This document shows positions 11,126-25,149 of a stretch of DNA of 64,000 nucleotides, in pieces; positions within the stretch are counted from its first letter, which is position 1; each line of letters opens with the position of its first letter. The notes beneath the pieces were generated by a model that searched no databases, was not told where the DNA came from, and saw only the letters and a list, made by a program, of their open reading frames with translations. Source of the DNA: Euonymus europaeus (lineage: Eukaryota > Streptophyta > Magnoliopsida > Celastrales > Celastraceae); the NCBI GenBank assembly GCA_963580455.1, contig OY756962.1, forward strand, positions 10,806,001 through 10,870,000. Direction: 5' to 3'. The translations under genes were made by a program, and so were the position numbers.

Positions 11126-13195
11126 TGTGACGCCCCGATCCCCGGGACGCCAGGTGCCCTCTCTGACACCGTCCTAGGTCACTAGTGTGAACATCCAGGA
11201 TAAACCGGAAATCCGGCGGCACCTCCCCGTATATCGGAGAGTGCCCACCTAAATCAGAAACGCAGCGACAATCATCACACTAGCAACCTAGCATCCAGGC
11301 CTCAGGCCTCAATCACAAGCAATCCTGATCCTAGAGCCTCAGGCCCTCCACTACCAGCATGCACAAACTGATAACTTTAAATATAAATCATCACACACAT
11401 CTATATATCTCAAGCATCTAACCATCATCATCAAACATCATAATCATACAAGCACTGTCCATGCCACATGGTTATATACACTACTCTGACATACAAAATA
11501 AAACAACAACATGCATAGAGTATGTCTCGTGCATCCCAATCCTACCCAGGGCCATCCATGTCACATCCCGTCTCACTGATCCGCACCACCAGTACCTGTA
11601 CCAGTGTCACCTGAAGAAGACAGAAAGTAGGGGAGTGAGCTAGAAGCTCAGTAGGGTACAAGAGTTTATAAGAAGTAAGGCCGAACCAATCAAAGGACAA
11701 TGCACCAACATGTATCTACAACATGCACGTATACTCAACAAGCACATATAACATCAATCCAAGTAATCCCCTCGCCCTGAGCAATCAACAATACTACCAT
11801 GTCTCATACATGTAGCATCCAACAGGGAGCAAGCTCAACCACAACAACAACGCTCCTGGGATTACCTGGTTGCGTGAACCTATCACGCCCGCACATAGCC
11901 AGCTAGGTCGCTCTCCAACCTTCGCCCAAGTGCGTTATCCCAACATAGAGTTCACGTGACCCGGTGGCAACTCTCTTCACCTGTCATCCCTCCATGTGGC
12001 TTTCAAGAAACCTAAGAGTCCCCGAGTCCATACTCGAGTCCCCCATGCATCTCTAATGCAATTATGCAATGTCATGCCGAATAGATATATATATATATAT
12101 ATATGAACATCCTACATATATACATATATAACTACCGTGATGCATGAACGGAATTCAACTCGTGCCCGTATGAGACGGAACACACAAATCGGGTCATGCA
12201 TACAGTCCACAATCAACAATTAACCACACATTGGCTCGTTTCCCCTTAGAAGCAATTAAGGTGGAAACACAACAAAAGGACCAATGAAGAATCGAAACGC
12301 TATTTAGAAAGGAGAACGGACGATAGAAAAGAATTGGTTAGGAATCCCTACCTCAATCGAGCACAATCACCTCAAATACCAAATTAGGGTTTTGAACCCT
12401 CGTTTCTTCCAAACCTATCGATTCACATAATCGAACTCACAATATCAACCAAAACATACCACAATATCCCTACTAATATCAATCAATCAACAAAAATCGA
12501 AATACTTACCTTCTCTCTAGAATTCTCTTTCAAAAGCTTGTTCCAAAGCCCAATCCAAATCTTACTCCAAAATCCCAACTAAACCTACACATAGGTCCAC
12601 AAACAAGCCTATATCAACATATCTAAACCCTAGATACCAATTCCAAACGGAACTAACCAAATCTAAAGAAAACCCCAATGAGAAACTCTAGGAAAACGTA
12701 CCTCAAACCTTGAAATCTTCCTTGAAATCTTCTCCAAGTCTCCAATCCAAGCTTAGACTCTCCAAGAATCACTTCAAATGATCTTCTCTCTCTAGAATCA
12801 TCGCTCTATCTCTCTCTAGGATGAACCAAAACCATAAATCTGTCTAAAACTCTCGCTGGACTCTGTTTTGAAAGCTCGGGTTGCGCCTAGGCGCTACTCT
12901 GGGCGCCTAGGCGCTCTGGCCTAAATGGTTTATGGAAACACACTGTCCTGGGCGCTTCTGGGCGCACTTTTGCACACGCCTAGGCGCACACCGCCTAGGC
13001 GTGTGATCCCAATTTTTCCAACTCCGTCTCGGTCTTAGCTTTGATTTGATATATTATGGGCCCAAAACGGACATTTGTATAAAAAGTTATGGCCTATTTA
13101 CCGAACCTAGCTCAAAACTATTTTTCCATGATGCCTTACTTCACGAATCATCCGTAACTCGACTCAAAACTAAATTTTTGGGTCGGGATTTCACA
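11126..13195 (-). repeat. Element A LTR2 (shared by units A1 and A2)
   Basis: The 2070-bp LTR has the same TGTGACG...TTTCACA ends. It serves as the 5' LTR of A1 and the 3' LTR of A2. No host sequence or target duplication lies at either side: the A1 primer site and the A2 polypurine tract abut it. It carries (AT)10 at 12085-12104 and four palindromes at 12884-13001. Private variants include CATCTAACC near 11418 and CCTGAAGAAG near 11611. Confidence 0.95.
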
Positions 13196-16100
13196 TCCTC
13201 CCCCCCTTAATAAAATTTCGTCCCGAAATTTAACTACACACGTACCTGAATCTCCAAACAACTCCGGGTACTTCTCCTTCATTCTGGATTCCAACTCCCA
13301 AGTTGCTTCTTCAACTCCGTGATACATCCACATCACTTTTACTAATGGAATCACACTCGACCTCGTGACCTTGTCCTGTCGGTCTAGAATTCTTATCGGT
13401 TGAAGAGTGTAACTCCCATCTTCTTCAACCTCCAATGTAGTCCAATCTATCACATGCGACGGATCCGGCTCATATTTCCGAAGCATTGAGATATGGAATA
13501 CATTGTGAACCTTCTCAAGCTTCGGTGGAAGTGCCAAACGGTACGCCACCGGTCCCACCGCCTCAAGAATCTCAAATGGCCCCACAAATCTCGGTGCCAA
13601 CTTCCCATGCTTACTATACCTCTGAATCCCCCGTCTCGGACTAACCTTTAAGAAAACCTTATCGCCTACAGCGAACTTCAAAGGTCTCCTCCTCCGGTCA
13701 GCATAAGACTTCTGTCGGCTCTGCGCGGTGATCAACCGCTTCCGGATCTCATCCACTCTCTCTCGTGCCTCTTTGACCATCTCCGGTCCTGAAACAACTT
13801 TCTCACCAACCTCCGCCCAACACAAGGGCGACCTGCAAGGCCTCCCGTAGAGCGCCTCGTAAGGTGCCATCCCGATACTACTTTGGAAAGAGTTGTTATA
13901 CACAAACTCCGCCAAATGTAAGTACCGATCCCAACTCCCTCCAAAATCAACTACACATGCTCGTAGCATATCCTCCAAAACCTGTATGGTTCTCTCACTC
14001 TGCCCATCACTCTGAGGATGATAAACTGTAGAGAAATCCAACTTCGTTCCCAATGCCTCTTGTAAACTACTCCAGAATCTACCTGTGAACCGTGGGTCTC
14101 GGTCCGACACAATAGACAATGGAATTCCGTGAAGTCTCACAATTTCCTTGACATACATAGTACTCAAGGTCTCCAACGAATCCGTCTTGTTCATGGGTAA
14201 AAAGTGTGCCGACTTGGTCAATCTGTCCACTATCACCCAAACCGTGTCATGCCTCCTCTGAGTCATTGGCAACGCCGTCACAAAGTCCATAGTGATCTTC
14301 TCCCACTTCCATTCCGCTACTGGTAATGGTTGCAACAATCCGGCTGGTCTCTGATGCTTTGCCTTCACTTGTTGACAAGTAAGACACTTCATCACAAATC
14401 TAGCAACATCGGCTTTCATGCCCTTCCACCAGAAACTCTGCCTCAAATCTCTATACATCTTCGTACCCCCTGGATGCATGGCAAACCAAGAATGATGTGC
14501 TTCCTTTAGAATCTATTGTCTCAACTCATCATCTTCGGGAACTACTAACCTTCCCGCATATCGTACTCCACCATCATTCCCTCGAACCCATCCAAGATTC
14601 TCATCAATTACATCAAATGTATGATCCCCATTCTGTGCATCTATAACCTTTTGAACCATCATAGGTCTCGAAGTTATAGAACACAAATAGGTCTTTTCCT
14701 CTTGACTCCTCAACTCCAATCCAAACTCATTGATTGTCTCCACAATTTCCCACTCATGCATGAATAAGCTAGCAACCCTCTGCTTCCTACTCAATGCATC
14801 CGCAACCACATTCGCTTTACCAGGATGGTATTGCAAATTAAAATCAAAATCCTCCAAGTACTCCTTCCACCGCCTTTGCCGTAAGTTCAACTCTTTTTGG
14901 GTGAATAGGTACTTGAGGCTTTTGTGATCCGAGAACAGCTCAAACGTCTCTCCGTAGAGATAATACCTCCACTGCTTAAGAGCAAATACCACTGCCGCCA
15001 ACTCCATATCATGCACAGGATAATTCCTCTCATGTGTCTTCAGCAACCTCGAACCATACTCTATCACTCGGCCCTGCTGCATCAACACACAACCCAACCC
15101 GACTCCAGATGCATCGCAATACACCTGATAGCCAACATTCCTCTCCGGAACTACTAACACTGGAGGTGTTGTCAACCTCTTCTTCAACTCTTCAAATGCG
15201 GCCTCACACTCGTCTGTCCAAACAAACGGTGTACCCTTTTTCGTAAGCTGCGTCATTGGCGAAGCAACTCTCGAAAAGTTCTCGATAAATCTCCGGTAGT
15301 AACCTGCTAATCCTAGGAAACTCCGAATCTCAGTCACGTTCTTCGGTCTTTCCCAATTCAAAACCGACTCAACCTTGGAGTAGTCAACTGCTATGCCCTC
15401 TTGAGTGATGACATGGCCTAAGAACTTCACTTCGGTAGCCCAAAATTCACACTTACTCAATTTAGCATACAGTTGATTCTCCCTCAACGTCTGTAGCACC
15501 ACCCTCAAGTGCCCCTCATGCTCTTCCTCCGTAGAAGAATAAATTAGAATGTCATCTATGAAGACCACCACAAACCTATCCAAAAACGGTCGAAGAACCC
15601 TCTGCATTAGGTCCATGAATACTGCTGGGGCATTCGTCAACCCAAACGGCATCACAAGGAACTCATAATGCCCATAACGAGTTCTAAACGCTGTTTTCTG
15701 GATATCCTCATCCTTAATCCTCAACTGATGATAACCCGACCTCAAGTCAATCTTAGAGAAATGCCTAGCACCTCTCAATTGGTCAAACAAATCATTGATT
15801 CTAGGCAACGGATACTTGTTCCTTACAGTAACCTTATTCAACTGCCTATAGTCGATACACATCCTCAAGCTTCCGTCTTTCTTCTTGACGAACAACACCG
15901 GTGCTCCCCACGGGGACACACTCGGCCTTATAAATCCCAACTCTATCAACTCTTCCAACTGGTCACTCAACTCTTTCAACTCTGCGGGAGCCATCCGATA
16001 CGGCGGAATCGATATCGGCTTGATGTTCGGATGCAACTCAATAGCAAAGTCAATTTCCCTCTTCGGAGGTAATCCCGGCAACTCTTCCGAAAATACATCC

Positions 16101-17962
16101 ATAAATTCTTTCACCACTCTAATCTCCGTAGCTACATCTCCCTTAGGAGCTGAAGTCCTCAAACTTGCTACTCTACAATCTTGGTACAAAGGGTTATCCA
16201 TGAAATGTGGGCATGGCATCCCCTTCGAACCCTGCAATTGGATCACCCCACCCTCCTGTACTCTAAGAGTGATCCTCCTTTGCCAAAAATCAAGCAACCA
16301 TTGGTGCTTAGTCAACCAATCAACTCCGAGTATCACATCGAAGTCTTTGAAATCCAATACATACAAATCAGCTTCCAGAGACACCTCTCCAAACCGACAC
16401 TCACATCCGAACACCACCCCCTCCAACATGGTAAAGTGTCCGAATGGTGAGGACACCGTAAACATGCGCCTAATCGGCGAAATCTCCACCTCTAGTGCGT
16501 TTGCTAACGAACTAGTAATAAAAGATGAAGTCGCTCCAGAGTCAAACAAGACTCTTGCCCAACAATTGGAAATCAAGAAAGTACCTCCAATGAAATTTGG
16601 ATGCTCCTGCGCCTCCTGATGACCCAATGCAAAGACACGTCCCTCTACCAGCGCATTCTGCTGCTGTCTGCCTCCACCTCGCCCTCTCCCTCCCGATGGA
16701 ACAGTGGAAGGAAGAGCTGGAGGTGGTACCCCCGGTATAGCCGGCTGCTGTGCTCTCTGGTTGCCCTCTGGACAATCTCTCTTCTGGTGGCCCGGCTTGC
16801 CACAACCATAGCATCTATTCTCAGGGACTCTACACTCCCTTGCCTTATGCCCCTCCTTCCCACACTTGAAGCATGCTGTCTTACTCCAGGGAAGCTTAGG
16901 ACCCTTGCTTCGATCCCATCTCTGCTGACGAAAGTCAGACTTCCGCCTCTTATGACCAGAACCACTGCCACCACCACTCTCAACAACTGGACGCTTCCTC
17001 TGAGCTTCACTCTTTTCACTCAACTCAAAGTCCAGCGCCATTTCCACCGTGTCATCATATGATACCACTCTAGTGGCCATCACCATCCTACCAAGACTGG
17101 GAAGCAACCCATCTCGGTATCTCACCGCCTTCTTCGCATCAGTTGGAGCAAACTCCTTCCCATACCGGTATAGCTCCTCAAACTGCTTGGTGTACTGAGA
17201 CACCGTCATCTCTGATGTCTGCAATAAATCAAGAAACTGCTTGGCCTTCTCAGTCTGCAGAGGTCTCGGCACAAACTTCTGCATGAACAACTGCTCAAAA
17301 GAAGTCCAAGTCAGCTCATTTCTCCTCTGACCCATGGACATCCACCATTCATAGGCCACTCCACTCAAATAATAAAACACAAACTTCACCCGTCGCTCAT
17401 CAGGTATCTCCAACGTGTCCATCCGCATGCTCAACTGATTTAACCACTCCTCCGCCCCTACACCCGTTCCATCTCCAGAAAAGGTTGGAGGAGAAGTCCT
17501 CCTCAGCTGATCCACCTCGTACATACCCCTTCCAGCTCTCAGTGCCGTAGCTACCTCAGTAGTAGCCTCGGGTACCACTCCCTCAGTACGAGTGCCAGTT
17601 GCACCTATCGCCTGAGCCACTGCTTGTGCTATAGTCTGTGCCTGTGTCTGCACCATACTCATCATGAAACTAGCTAGCCCCTCCATCGTCACCGGTTGCC
17701 CCCCTGTAGTAGTAGGAGCAACAGGTCCTGCAGGTGGTGCCTGCTGACCCTCACTCTCAGTAGGTAGTCCCTCGTGAACTATCTCCTCCTCTCTCAACTC
17801 CGGCTCTACATTCGGAACCGAATCCTCCGTACTAGGAGTGCCTCTAGCAACTACGGCAACCCTAGCACCACGGCCTCTACCTCGGCCTCTACCTCGGCCT
17901 CTGCCTCGAGGTACCTCAGTCTCACTCTCGGACCGCGTAGTCCTACGGGTATTCATCTGCAT
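13148..17962 (-). pseudogene. gag-pol: Element A2 Gag-Pol polyprotein, amber stop in integrase region
   Basis: It is collinear with the A1 and A3 polyproteins over all 1604 codons, but codon 1150 is TAG (14513-14515) where both sister copies have CAG. The stop falls just before the integrase zinc site. The N-terminal 1149 codons keep Gag, both zinc knuckles, protease DSGA, RT FIDD and RNase H. The remaining integrase and chromodomain-like part stays open from an internal Met at 14479 down to 13148 but is not expected to be translated. Two further private replacements exist (Gln at 569 for Pro, Lys at 1033 for Met). The change is one C-to-T transition in CAG (a CHG site), the kind expected from methylcytosine deamination in silenced plant DNA. 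No frameshift is seen. Confidence 0.93.
13196..13208 (-). other. Polypurine tract of unit A2
   Basis: The minus strand reads AAGGGGGGGAGGA directly beside LTR2, identical to that of A1. Confidence 0.9.
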
Positions 17963-18124
17963 GGCAAACAGACAATACCATTTAACACACTACTCAAAAG
18001 AGGATTTAATAGGGATAGAAAGACATACCGGATCAGCAGCGGTTGTGACATGGCCTGGATTTCACTACCATATACCTAGGACCCAACCCCAATCCTACAT
18101 ATGGCCGTAAATAAACCAACCTCC

Positions 18125-18135
18125 CTCCGATACCA
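18125..18135 (-). other. Primer binding site of unit A2 (tRNA-iMet type)
   Basis: Same TGGTATCGGAG on the minus strand, three bases from LTR3. Confidence 0.85.
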
Positions 18136-18138
18136 AAC

Positions 18139-20206
18139 TGTGACGCCCCGATCCCCGGGACGCCAGGTGCCCTCTCTGACACCGTCCTAGGTCACTAGTG
18201 TGAACATCCAGGATAAACCGGAAATCCGGCGGCACCTCCCCGTATATCGGAGAGTGCCCACCTAAATCAGAAACGCAGCGACAATCATCACACTAGCAAC
18301 CTAGCATCCAGGCCTCAGGCCTCAATCACAAGCAATCCTGATCCTAGAGCCTCAGGCCCTCCACTACCAGCATGCACAAACTGATAACTTTAAATATAAA
18401 TCATCACACACATCTATATATCTCAAGCATATAACCATCATCATCAAACATCATAATCATACAAGCACTGTCCATGCCACATGGTTATATACACTACTCT
18501 GACATACAAAATAAAACAACAACATGCATAGAGTATGTCTCGTGCATCCCAATCCTACCCAGGGCCATCCATGTCACATCCCGTCTCACTGATCCGCACC
18601 ACCAGTACCTGTACCAGTGTCACCTGTAGAAGACAGAAAGTAGGGGAGTGAGCTAGAAGCTCAGTAGGGTACAAGAGTTTATAAGAAGTAAGGCCGAACC
18701 AATCAAAGGACAATGCACCAACATGTATCTACAACATGCACGTATACTCAACAAGCACATATAACATCAATCCAAGTAATCCCCTCGCCCTGAGCAATCA
18801 ACAATACTACCATGTCTCATACATGTAGCATCCAACAGGGAGCAAGCTCAACCACAACAACAACGCTCCTGGGATTACCTGGTTGCGTGAACCTATCACG
18901 CCCGCACATAGCCAGCTAGGTCGCTCTCCAACCTTCGCCCAAGTGCGTTATCCCAACATAGAGTTCACGTGACCCGGTGGCAACTCTCTTCACCTGTCAT
19001 CCCTCCATGTGGCTTTCAAGAAACCTAAGAGTCCCCGAGTCCATACTCGAGTCCCCCATGCATCTCTAATGCAATTATGCAATGTCATGCCGAATAGATA
19101 TATATATATATATATGAACATCCTACATATATACATATATAACTACCGTGATGCATGAACGGAATTCAACTCGTGCCCGTATGAGACGGAACACACAAAT
19201 CGGGTCATGCATACAGTCCACAATCAACAATTAACCACACATTGGCTCGTTTCCCCTTAGAAGCAATTAAGGTGGAAACACAACAAAAGGACCAATGAAG
19301 AATCGAAACGCTATTTAGAAAGGAGAACGGACGATAGAAAAGAATTGGTTAGGAATCCCTACCTCAATCGAGCACAATCACCTCAAATACCAAATTAGGG
19401 TTTCGAACCCTCGTTTCTTCCAAACCTATCGATTCACATAATCGAACTCACAATATCAACCAAAACATACCACAATATCCCTACTAATATCAATCAATCA
19501 ACAAAAATCGAAATACTTACCTTCTCTCTAGAATTCTCTTTCAAAAGCTTGTTCCAAAGCCCAATCCAAATCTTACTCCAAAATCCCAACTAAACCTACA
19601 CATAGGTCCACAAACAAGCCTATATCAACATATCTAAACCCTAGATACCAATTCCAAACGGAACTAACCAAATCTAAAGAAAACCCCAATGAGAAACTCT
19701 AGGAAAACTTACCTCAAACCTTGAAATCTTCCTTGAAATCTTCTCCAAGTCTCCAATCCAAGCTTAGACTCTCCAAGAATCACTTCAAATGATCTTCTCT
19801 CTCTAGAATCATCGCTCTATCTCTCTCTAGGATGAACCAAAACCATAAATCTGTCTAAAACTCTCGCTGGACTCTGTTTTGAAAGCTCGGGTTGCGCCTA
19901 GGCGCTACTCTGGGCGCCTAGGCGCTCTGGCCTAAATGGTTTATGGAAACACACTGTCCTGGGCGCTTCTGGGCGCACTTTTGCACACGCCTAGGCACAC
20001 ACCGCCTAGGCGTGTGATCCCAATTTTTCCAACTCCGTCTCGGTCTTAGCTTTGATTTGATATATTATGGGCCCAAAACGGACATTTGTATAAAAAGTTA
20101 TGGCCTATTTACCGAACCTAGCTCAAAACTATTTTTCCATGATGCCTTACTTCACGAATCATCCGTAACTCGACTCAAAACTAAATTTTTGGGTCGGGAT
20201 TTCACA
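18139..20206 (-). repeat. Element A LTR3 (shared by units A2 and A3)
   Basis: The 2068-bp LTR is 5' LTR to A2 and 3' LTR to A3. It carries (AT)9 at 19098-19115. Its palindrome cluster (19895-20012) has one damaged site (CCTAGGCACACA). It shares AACTTACCTC with LTR4 where LTR1 and LTR2 have AACGTACCTC, which pairs the LTRs 1+2 and 3+4. Confidence 0.95.
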
Positions 20207-23200
20207 TCCTCCCCCCCTTAATAAAATTTCGTCCCGAAATTTAACTACACACGTACCTGAATCTCCAAACAACTCCGGGTACTTCTCCTTCATTCTGGAT
20301 TCCAACTCCCAAGTTGCTTCTTCAACTCCGTGATACATCCACATCACTTTTACTAATGGAATCACACTCGACCTCGTGACCTTGTCCTGTCGGTCTAGAA
20401 TTCTTATCGGTTGAAGAGTGTAACTCCCATCTTCTTCAACCTCCAATGTAGTCCAATCTATCACATGCGACGGATCCGGCTCATATTTCCGAAGCATTGA
20501 TATATGGAATACATTGTGAACCTTCTCAAGCTTCGGTGGAAGTGCCAAACGGTACGCCACCGGTCCCACCGCCTCAAGAATCTCAAATGGCCCCACAAAT
20601 CTCGGTGCCAACTTCCCATGCTTACTATACCTCTGAATCCCCCGTCTCGGACTAACCTTTAAGAAAACCTTATCGCCTACAGCGAACTTCAAAGGTCTCC
20701 TCCTCCGGTCAGCATAAGACTTCTGTCGGCTCTGCGCGGTGATCAACCGCTTCCGGATCTCATCCACTCTCTCTCGTGCCTCTTTGACCATCTCCGGTCC
20801 TGAAACAACTTTCTCACCAACCTCCGCCCAACACAAGGGCGACCTGCAAGGCCTCCCGTAGAGCGCCTCGTAAGGTGCCATCCCGATACTACTTTGGAAA
20901 GAGTTGTTATACACAAACTCCGCCAAATGTAAGTACCGATCCCAACTCCCTCCAAAATCAACTACACATGCTCGTAGCATATCCTCCAAAACCTGTATGG
21001 TTCTCTCACTCTGCCCATCACTCTGAGGATGATAAACTGTAGAGAAATCCAACTTCGTTCCCAATGCCTCTTGTAAACTACTCCAGAATCTACCTGTGAA
21101 CCGTGGGTCTCGGTCCGACACAATAGACAATGGAATTCCGTGAAGTCTCACAATTTCCTTGACATACATAGTACTCAAGGTCTCCAACGAATCCGTCTTG
21201 TTCATGGGTAAAAAGTGTGCCGACTTGGTCAATCTGTCCACTATCACCCAAACCGTGTCATGCCTCCTCTGAGTCATTGGCAACGCTGTCACAAAGTCCA
21301 TAGTGATCTTCTCCCACTTCCATTCCGCTACTGGTAATGGTTGCAACAATCCGGCTGGTCTCTGATGCTTTGCCTTCACTTGTTGACAAGTAAGACACTT
21401 CATCACAAATCTAGCAACATCGGCTTTCATGCCCTTCCACCAGAAACTCTGCCTCAAATCTCTATACATCTTCGTACCCCCTGGATGCATGGCAAACCAA
21501 GAATGATGTGCTTCCTTTAGAATCTGTTGTCTCAACTCATCATCTTCGGGAACTACTAACCTTCCCGCATATCGTACTCCACCATCATTCCCTCGAACCC
21601 ATCCAAGATTCTCATCAATTACATCAAATGTATGATCCCCATTCTGTGCATCTATAACCTTTTGAACCATCATAGGTCTCGAAGTTATAGAACACAAATA
21701 GGTCTTTTCCTCTTGACTCCTCAACTCCAATCCAAACTCATTGATTGTCTCCACAATTTCCCACTCATGCATGAATAAGCTAGCAACCCTCTGCTTCCTA
21801 CTCAATGCATCCGCAACCACATTCGCTTTACCAGGATGGTATTGCAAATTAAAATCAAAATCCTCCAAGTACTCCATCCACCGCCTTTGCCGTAAGTTCA
21901 ACTCTTTTTGGGTGAATAGGTACTTGAGGCTTTTGTGATCCGAGAACAGCTCAAACGTCTCTCCGTAGAGATAATACCTCCACTGCTTAAGAGCAAATAC
22001 CACTGCCGCCAACTCCATATCATGCACAGGATAATTCCTCTCATGTGTCTTCAGCAACCTCGAACCATACTCTATCACTCGGCCCTGCTGCATCAACACA
22101 CAACCCAACCCGACTCCAGATGCATCGCAATACACCTGATAGCCAACATTCCTCTCCGGAACTACTAACACTGGAGGTGTTGTCAACCTCTTCTTCAACT
22201 CTTCAAATGCGGCCTCACACTCGTCTGTCCAAACAAACGGTGTACCCTTTTTCGTAAGCTGCGTCATTGGCGAAGCAACTCTCGAAAAGTTCTCGATAAA
22301 TCTCCGGTAGTAACCTGCTAATCCTAGGAAACTCCGAATCTCAGTCACGTTCTTCGGTCTTTCCCAATTCAAAACCGACTCAACCTTGGAGTAGTCAACT
22401 GCTATGCCCTCTTGAGTGATGACATGGCCTAAGAACTTCACTTCGGTAGCCCAAAATTCACACTTACTCAATTTAGCATACAATTGATTCTCCCTCAACG
22501 TCTGTAGCACCACCCTCAAGTGCCCCTCATGCTCTTCCTCCGTAGAAGAATAAATTAGAATGTCATCTATGAAGACCACCACAAACCTATCCAAAAACGG
22601 TCGAAGAACCCTCTGCATTAGGTCCATGAATACTGCTGGGGCATTCGTCAACCCAAACGGCATCACAAGGAACTCATAATGCCCATAACGAGTTCTAAAC
22701 GCTGTTTTCTGGATATCCTCATCCTTAATCCTCAACTGATGATAACCCGACCTCAAGTCAATCTTAGAGAAATGCCTAGCACCTCTCAATTGGTCAAACA
22801 AATCATTGATTCTAGGCAACGGATACTTGTTCCTTACAGTAACCTTATTCAACTGCCTATAGTCGATACACATCCTCAAGCTTCCGTCTTTCTTCTTGAC
22901 GAACAACACCGGTGCTCCCCACGGGGACACACTCGGCCTTATAAATCCCAACTCTATCAACTCTTCCAACTGGTCACTCAACTCTTTCAACTCTGCGGGA
23001 GCCATCCGATACGGCGGAATCGATATCGGCTTGATGTTCGGATGCAACTCAATAGCAAAGTCAATTTCCCTCTTCGGAGGTAATCCCGGCAACTCTTCCG
23101 AAAATACATCCATAAATTCTTTCACCACTCTAATCTCCGTAGCTACATCTCCCTTAGGAGCTGAAGTCCTCAAACTTGCTACTCTACAATCTTGGTACAA

Positions 23201-24973
23201 AGGGTTATCCATGAAATGTGGGCATGGCATCCCCTTCGAACCCTGCAATTGGATCACCCCACCCTCCGGTACTCTAAGAGTGATCCTCCTTTGCCAAAAA
23301 TCAAGCAACCATTGGTGCTTAGTCAACCAATCAACTCCGAGTATCACATCGAAGTCTTTGAAATTCAATACATACAAATCAGCTTCCGGAGACACCTCTC
23401 CAAACCGACACTCACATCCGAACACCACCCCCTCCAACATGGTAAAGTGTCCGAATGGTGAGGACACCGTAAACATGCGCCTAATCGGCGAAATCTCCAC
23501 CTCTAGTGCGTTTGCTAACGAACTAGTAATAAAAGATGAAGTCGCTCCAGAGTCAAACAAGACTCTTGCCCAACAATTGGAAATCAAGAAAGTACCTCCA
23601 ATGAAATTTGGATGCTCCTGCGCCTCCTGATGACCCAATGCAAAGACACGTCCCTCTACCAGCGCATTCTGCTGCTGTCTGCCTCCACCTCGCCCTCTCC
23701 CTCCCGATGGAACAGTGGAAGGAAGAGCTGGAGGTGGTACCCCCGGTATAGCCGGCTGCTGTGCTCTCTGGTTGCCCTCTGGACAATCTCTCTTCTGGTG
23801 GCCCGGCTTGCCACAACCATAGCATCTATTCTCAGGGACTCTACACTCCCTTGCCTTATGCCCCTCCTTCCCACACTTGAAGCATGCTGTCTTACTCCAG
23901 GGAAGCTTAGGACCCTTGCTTCGATCCCATCTCTGCTGACGAAAGTCAGACTTCCGCCTCTTATGACCAGAACCACTGCCACCACCACTCTCAACAACTG
24001 GACGCTTCCTCTGAGCTTCACTCTTTTCACTCAACTCAAAGTCCAGCGCCATTTCCACCGTGTCATCATATGATACCACTCTAGTGGCCATCACCATCCT
24101 ACCAAGACTGGGAAGCAACCCATCTCGGTATCTCACCGCCTTCTTCGCATCAGTTGGAGCAAACTCCTTCCCATACCGGTATAGCTCCTCAAACTGCTTG
24201 GTGTACTGAGACACCGTCATCTCTGATGTCTGCAATAAATCAAGAAACTGCTTGGCCTTCTCAGTCTGCAGAGGTCTCGGCACAAACTTCTGCATGAACA
24301 ACTGCTCAAAAGAAGTCCAAGTCAGCTCATTTCTCCTCTGACCCATGGACATCCACCATTCATAGGCCACTCCACTCAAATAATAAAACACAAACTTCAC
24401 CCGTCGCTCATCAGGTATCTCCAACGTGTCCATCCGCATGCTCAACTGATTTAACCACTCCTCCGCCCCCACACCCGTTCCATCTCCAGAAAAGGTTGGA
24501 GGAGAAGTCCTCCTCAGCTGATCCACCTCGTACATACCCCTTCCAGCTCTCAGTGCCGTAGCTACCTCAGTAGTAGCCTCGGGTACCACTCCCTCAGTAC
24601 GAGTGCCAGTTGCACCTATCGCCTGAGCCACTGCTTGTGCTATAGTCTGTGCCTGTGTCTGCACCATACTCATCATGAAACTAGCTAGCCCCTCCATCGT
24701 CACCGGTTGCCCCCCTGTAGTAGTAGGAGCAACAGGTCCTGCAGGTGGTGCCTGCTGACCCTCACTCTCAGTAGGTAGTCCCTCGTGAACTATCTCCTCC
24801 TCTCTCAACTCCGGCTCTACATTCGGAACCGAATCCTCCGTACTAGGAGTGCCTCTAGCAACTACGGCAACCCTAGCACCACGGCCTCTACCTCGGCCTC
24901 TACCTCGGCCTCTGCCTCGAGGTACCTCAGTCTCACTCTCGGACCGCGTAGTCCTACGGGTATTCATCTGCAT
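20159..24973 (-). CDS. gag-pol: Element A3 Gag-Pol polyprotein (1604 aa, open)
   Basis: It has the same length and domain order as A1, with every catalytic motif intact: two CCHC knuckles (364-397), protease DSGA 474-477, RT FIDD 801-804, RNase H D950/E987/D1012/D1055, integrase D1226-D1287-E1323 (DD35E) and the chromodomain-like tail. Only two replacements are private to it (Pro529 for Leu, Asn537 for Asp), both between protease and RT. At the sites where A1 is altered it keeps the residues shared with A2 and element B. That makes it the copy most likely to encode working enzymes. It is the unit nearest the outermost 5' LTR (LTR4). Expression cannot be judged from sequence. Confidence 0.94.
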   Translation of the reverse strand: MQMNTRRTTRSESETEVPRGRGRGRGRGRGRGARVAVVARGTPSTEDSVPNVEPELREEEIVHEGLPTESEGQQAPPAGPVAPTTTGGQPVTMEGLASFMMSMVQTQAQTIAQAVAQAIGATGTRTEGVVPEATTEVATALRAGRGMYEVDQLRRTSPPTFSGDGTGVGAEEWLNQLSMRMDTLEIPDERRVKFVFYYLSGVAYEWWMSMGQRRNELTWTSFEQLFMQKFVPRPLQTEKAKQFLDLLQTSEMTVSQYTKQFEELYRYGKEFAPTDAKKAVRYRDGLLPSLGRMVMATRVVSYDDTVEMALDFELSEKSEAQRKRPVVESGGGSGSGHKRRKSDFRQQRWDRSKGPKLPWSKTACFKCGKEGHKARECRVPENRCYGCGKPGHQKRDCPEGNQRAQQPAIPGVPPPALPSTVPSGGRGRGGGRQQQNALVEGRVFALGHQEAQEHPNFIGGTFLISNCWARVLFDSGATSSFITSSLANALEVEISPIRRMFTVSSPFGHFTMLEGVVFGCECRFGEVSPEADLYVLNFKDFDVILGVDWLTKHQWLLDFWQRRITLRVPEGGVIQLQGSKGMPCPHFMDNPLYQDCRVASLRTSAPKGDVATEIRVVKEFMDVFSEELPGLPPKREIDFAIELHPNIKPISIPPYRMAPAELKELSDQLEELIELGFIRPSVSPWGAPVLFVKKKDGSLRMCIDYRQLNKVTVRNKYPLPRINDLFDQLRGARHFSKIDLRSGYHQLRIKDEDIQKTAFRTRYGHYEFLVMPFGLTNAPAVFMDLMQRVLRPFLDRFVVVFIDDILIYSSTEEEHEGHLRVVLQTLRENQLYAKLSKCEFWATEVKFLGHVITQEGIAVDYSKVESVLNWERPKNVTEIRSFLGLAGYYRRFIENFSRVASPMTQLTKKGTPFVWTDECEAAFEELKKRLTTPPVLVVPERNVGYQVYCDASGVGLGCVLMQQGRVIEYGSRLLKTHERNYPVHDMELAAVVFALKQWRYYLYGETFELFSDHKSLKYLFTQKELNLRQRRWMEYLEDFDFNLQYHPGKANVVADALSRKQRVASLFMHEWEIVETINEFGLELRSQEEKTYLCSITSRPMMVQKVIDAQNGDHTFDVIDENLGWVRGNDGGVRYAGRLVVPEDDELRQQILKEAHHSWFAMHPGGTKMYRDLRQSFWWKGMKADVARFVMKCLTCQQVKAKHQRPAGLLQPLPVAEWKWEKITMDFVTALPMTQRRHDTVWVIVDRLTKSAHFLPMNKTDSLETLSTMYVKEIVRLHGIPLSIVSDRDPRFTGRFWSSLQEALGTKLDFSTVYHPQSDGQSERTIQVLEDMLRACVVDFGGSWDRYLHLAEFVYNNSFQSSIGMAPYEALYGRPCRSPLCWAEVGEKVVSGPEMVKEARERVDEIRKRLITAQSRQKSYADRRRRPLKFAVGDKVFLKVSPRRGIQRYSKHGKLAPRFVGPFEILEAVGPVAYRLALPPKLEKVHNVFHISMLRKYEPDPSHVIDWTTLEVEEDGSYTLQPIRILDRQDKVTRSSVIPLVKVMWMYHGVEEATWELESRMKEKYPELFGDSGTCVVKFRDEILLRGGGCEIPTQKFSFESSYG
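20207..20219 (-). other. Polypurine tract of unit A3
   Basis: AAGGGGGGGAGGA on the minus strand, abutting LTR3. Confidence 0.9.
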
Positions 24974-25135
24974 GGCAAACAGACAATACCATTTAACACA
25001 CTACTCAAAAGAGGATTTAATAGGGATAGAAAGACATACCGGATCAGCAGCGGTTGTGACATGGCCTGGATTTCACTACCATATACCTAGGACCCAACCC
25101 CAATCCTACATATGGCCGTAAATAAACCAACCTCC

Positions 25136-25146
25136 CTCCGATACCA
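25136..25146 (-). other. Primer binding site of unit A3 (tRNA-iMet type)
   Basis: TGGTATCGGAG on the minus strand, three bases from LTR4. Confidence 0.85.
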
Positions 25147-25149
25147 AAC

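Noticed and set aside
22896..23630. A 244-codon plus-strand frame, repeated at 8872 and 15885
   Set aside because: It is antisense to the protease-RT part of the element A polyprotein and only mirrors it.
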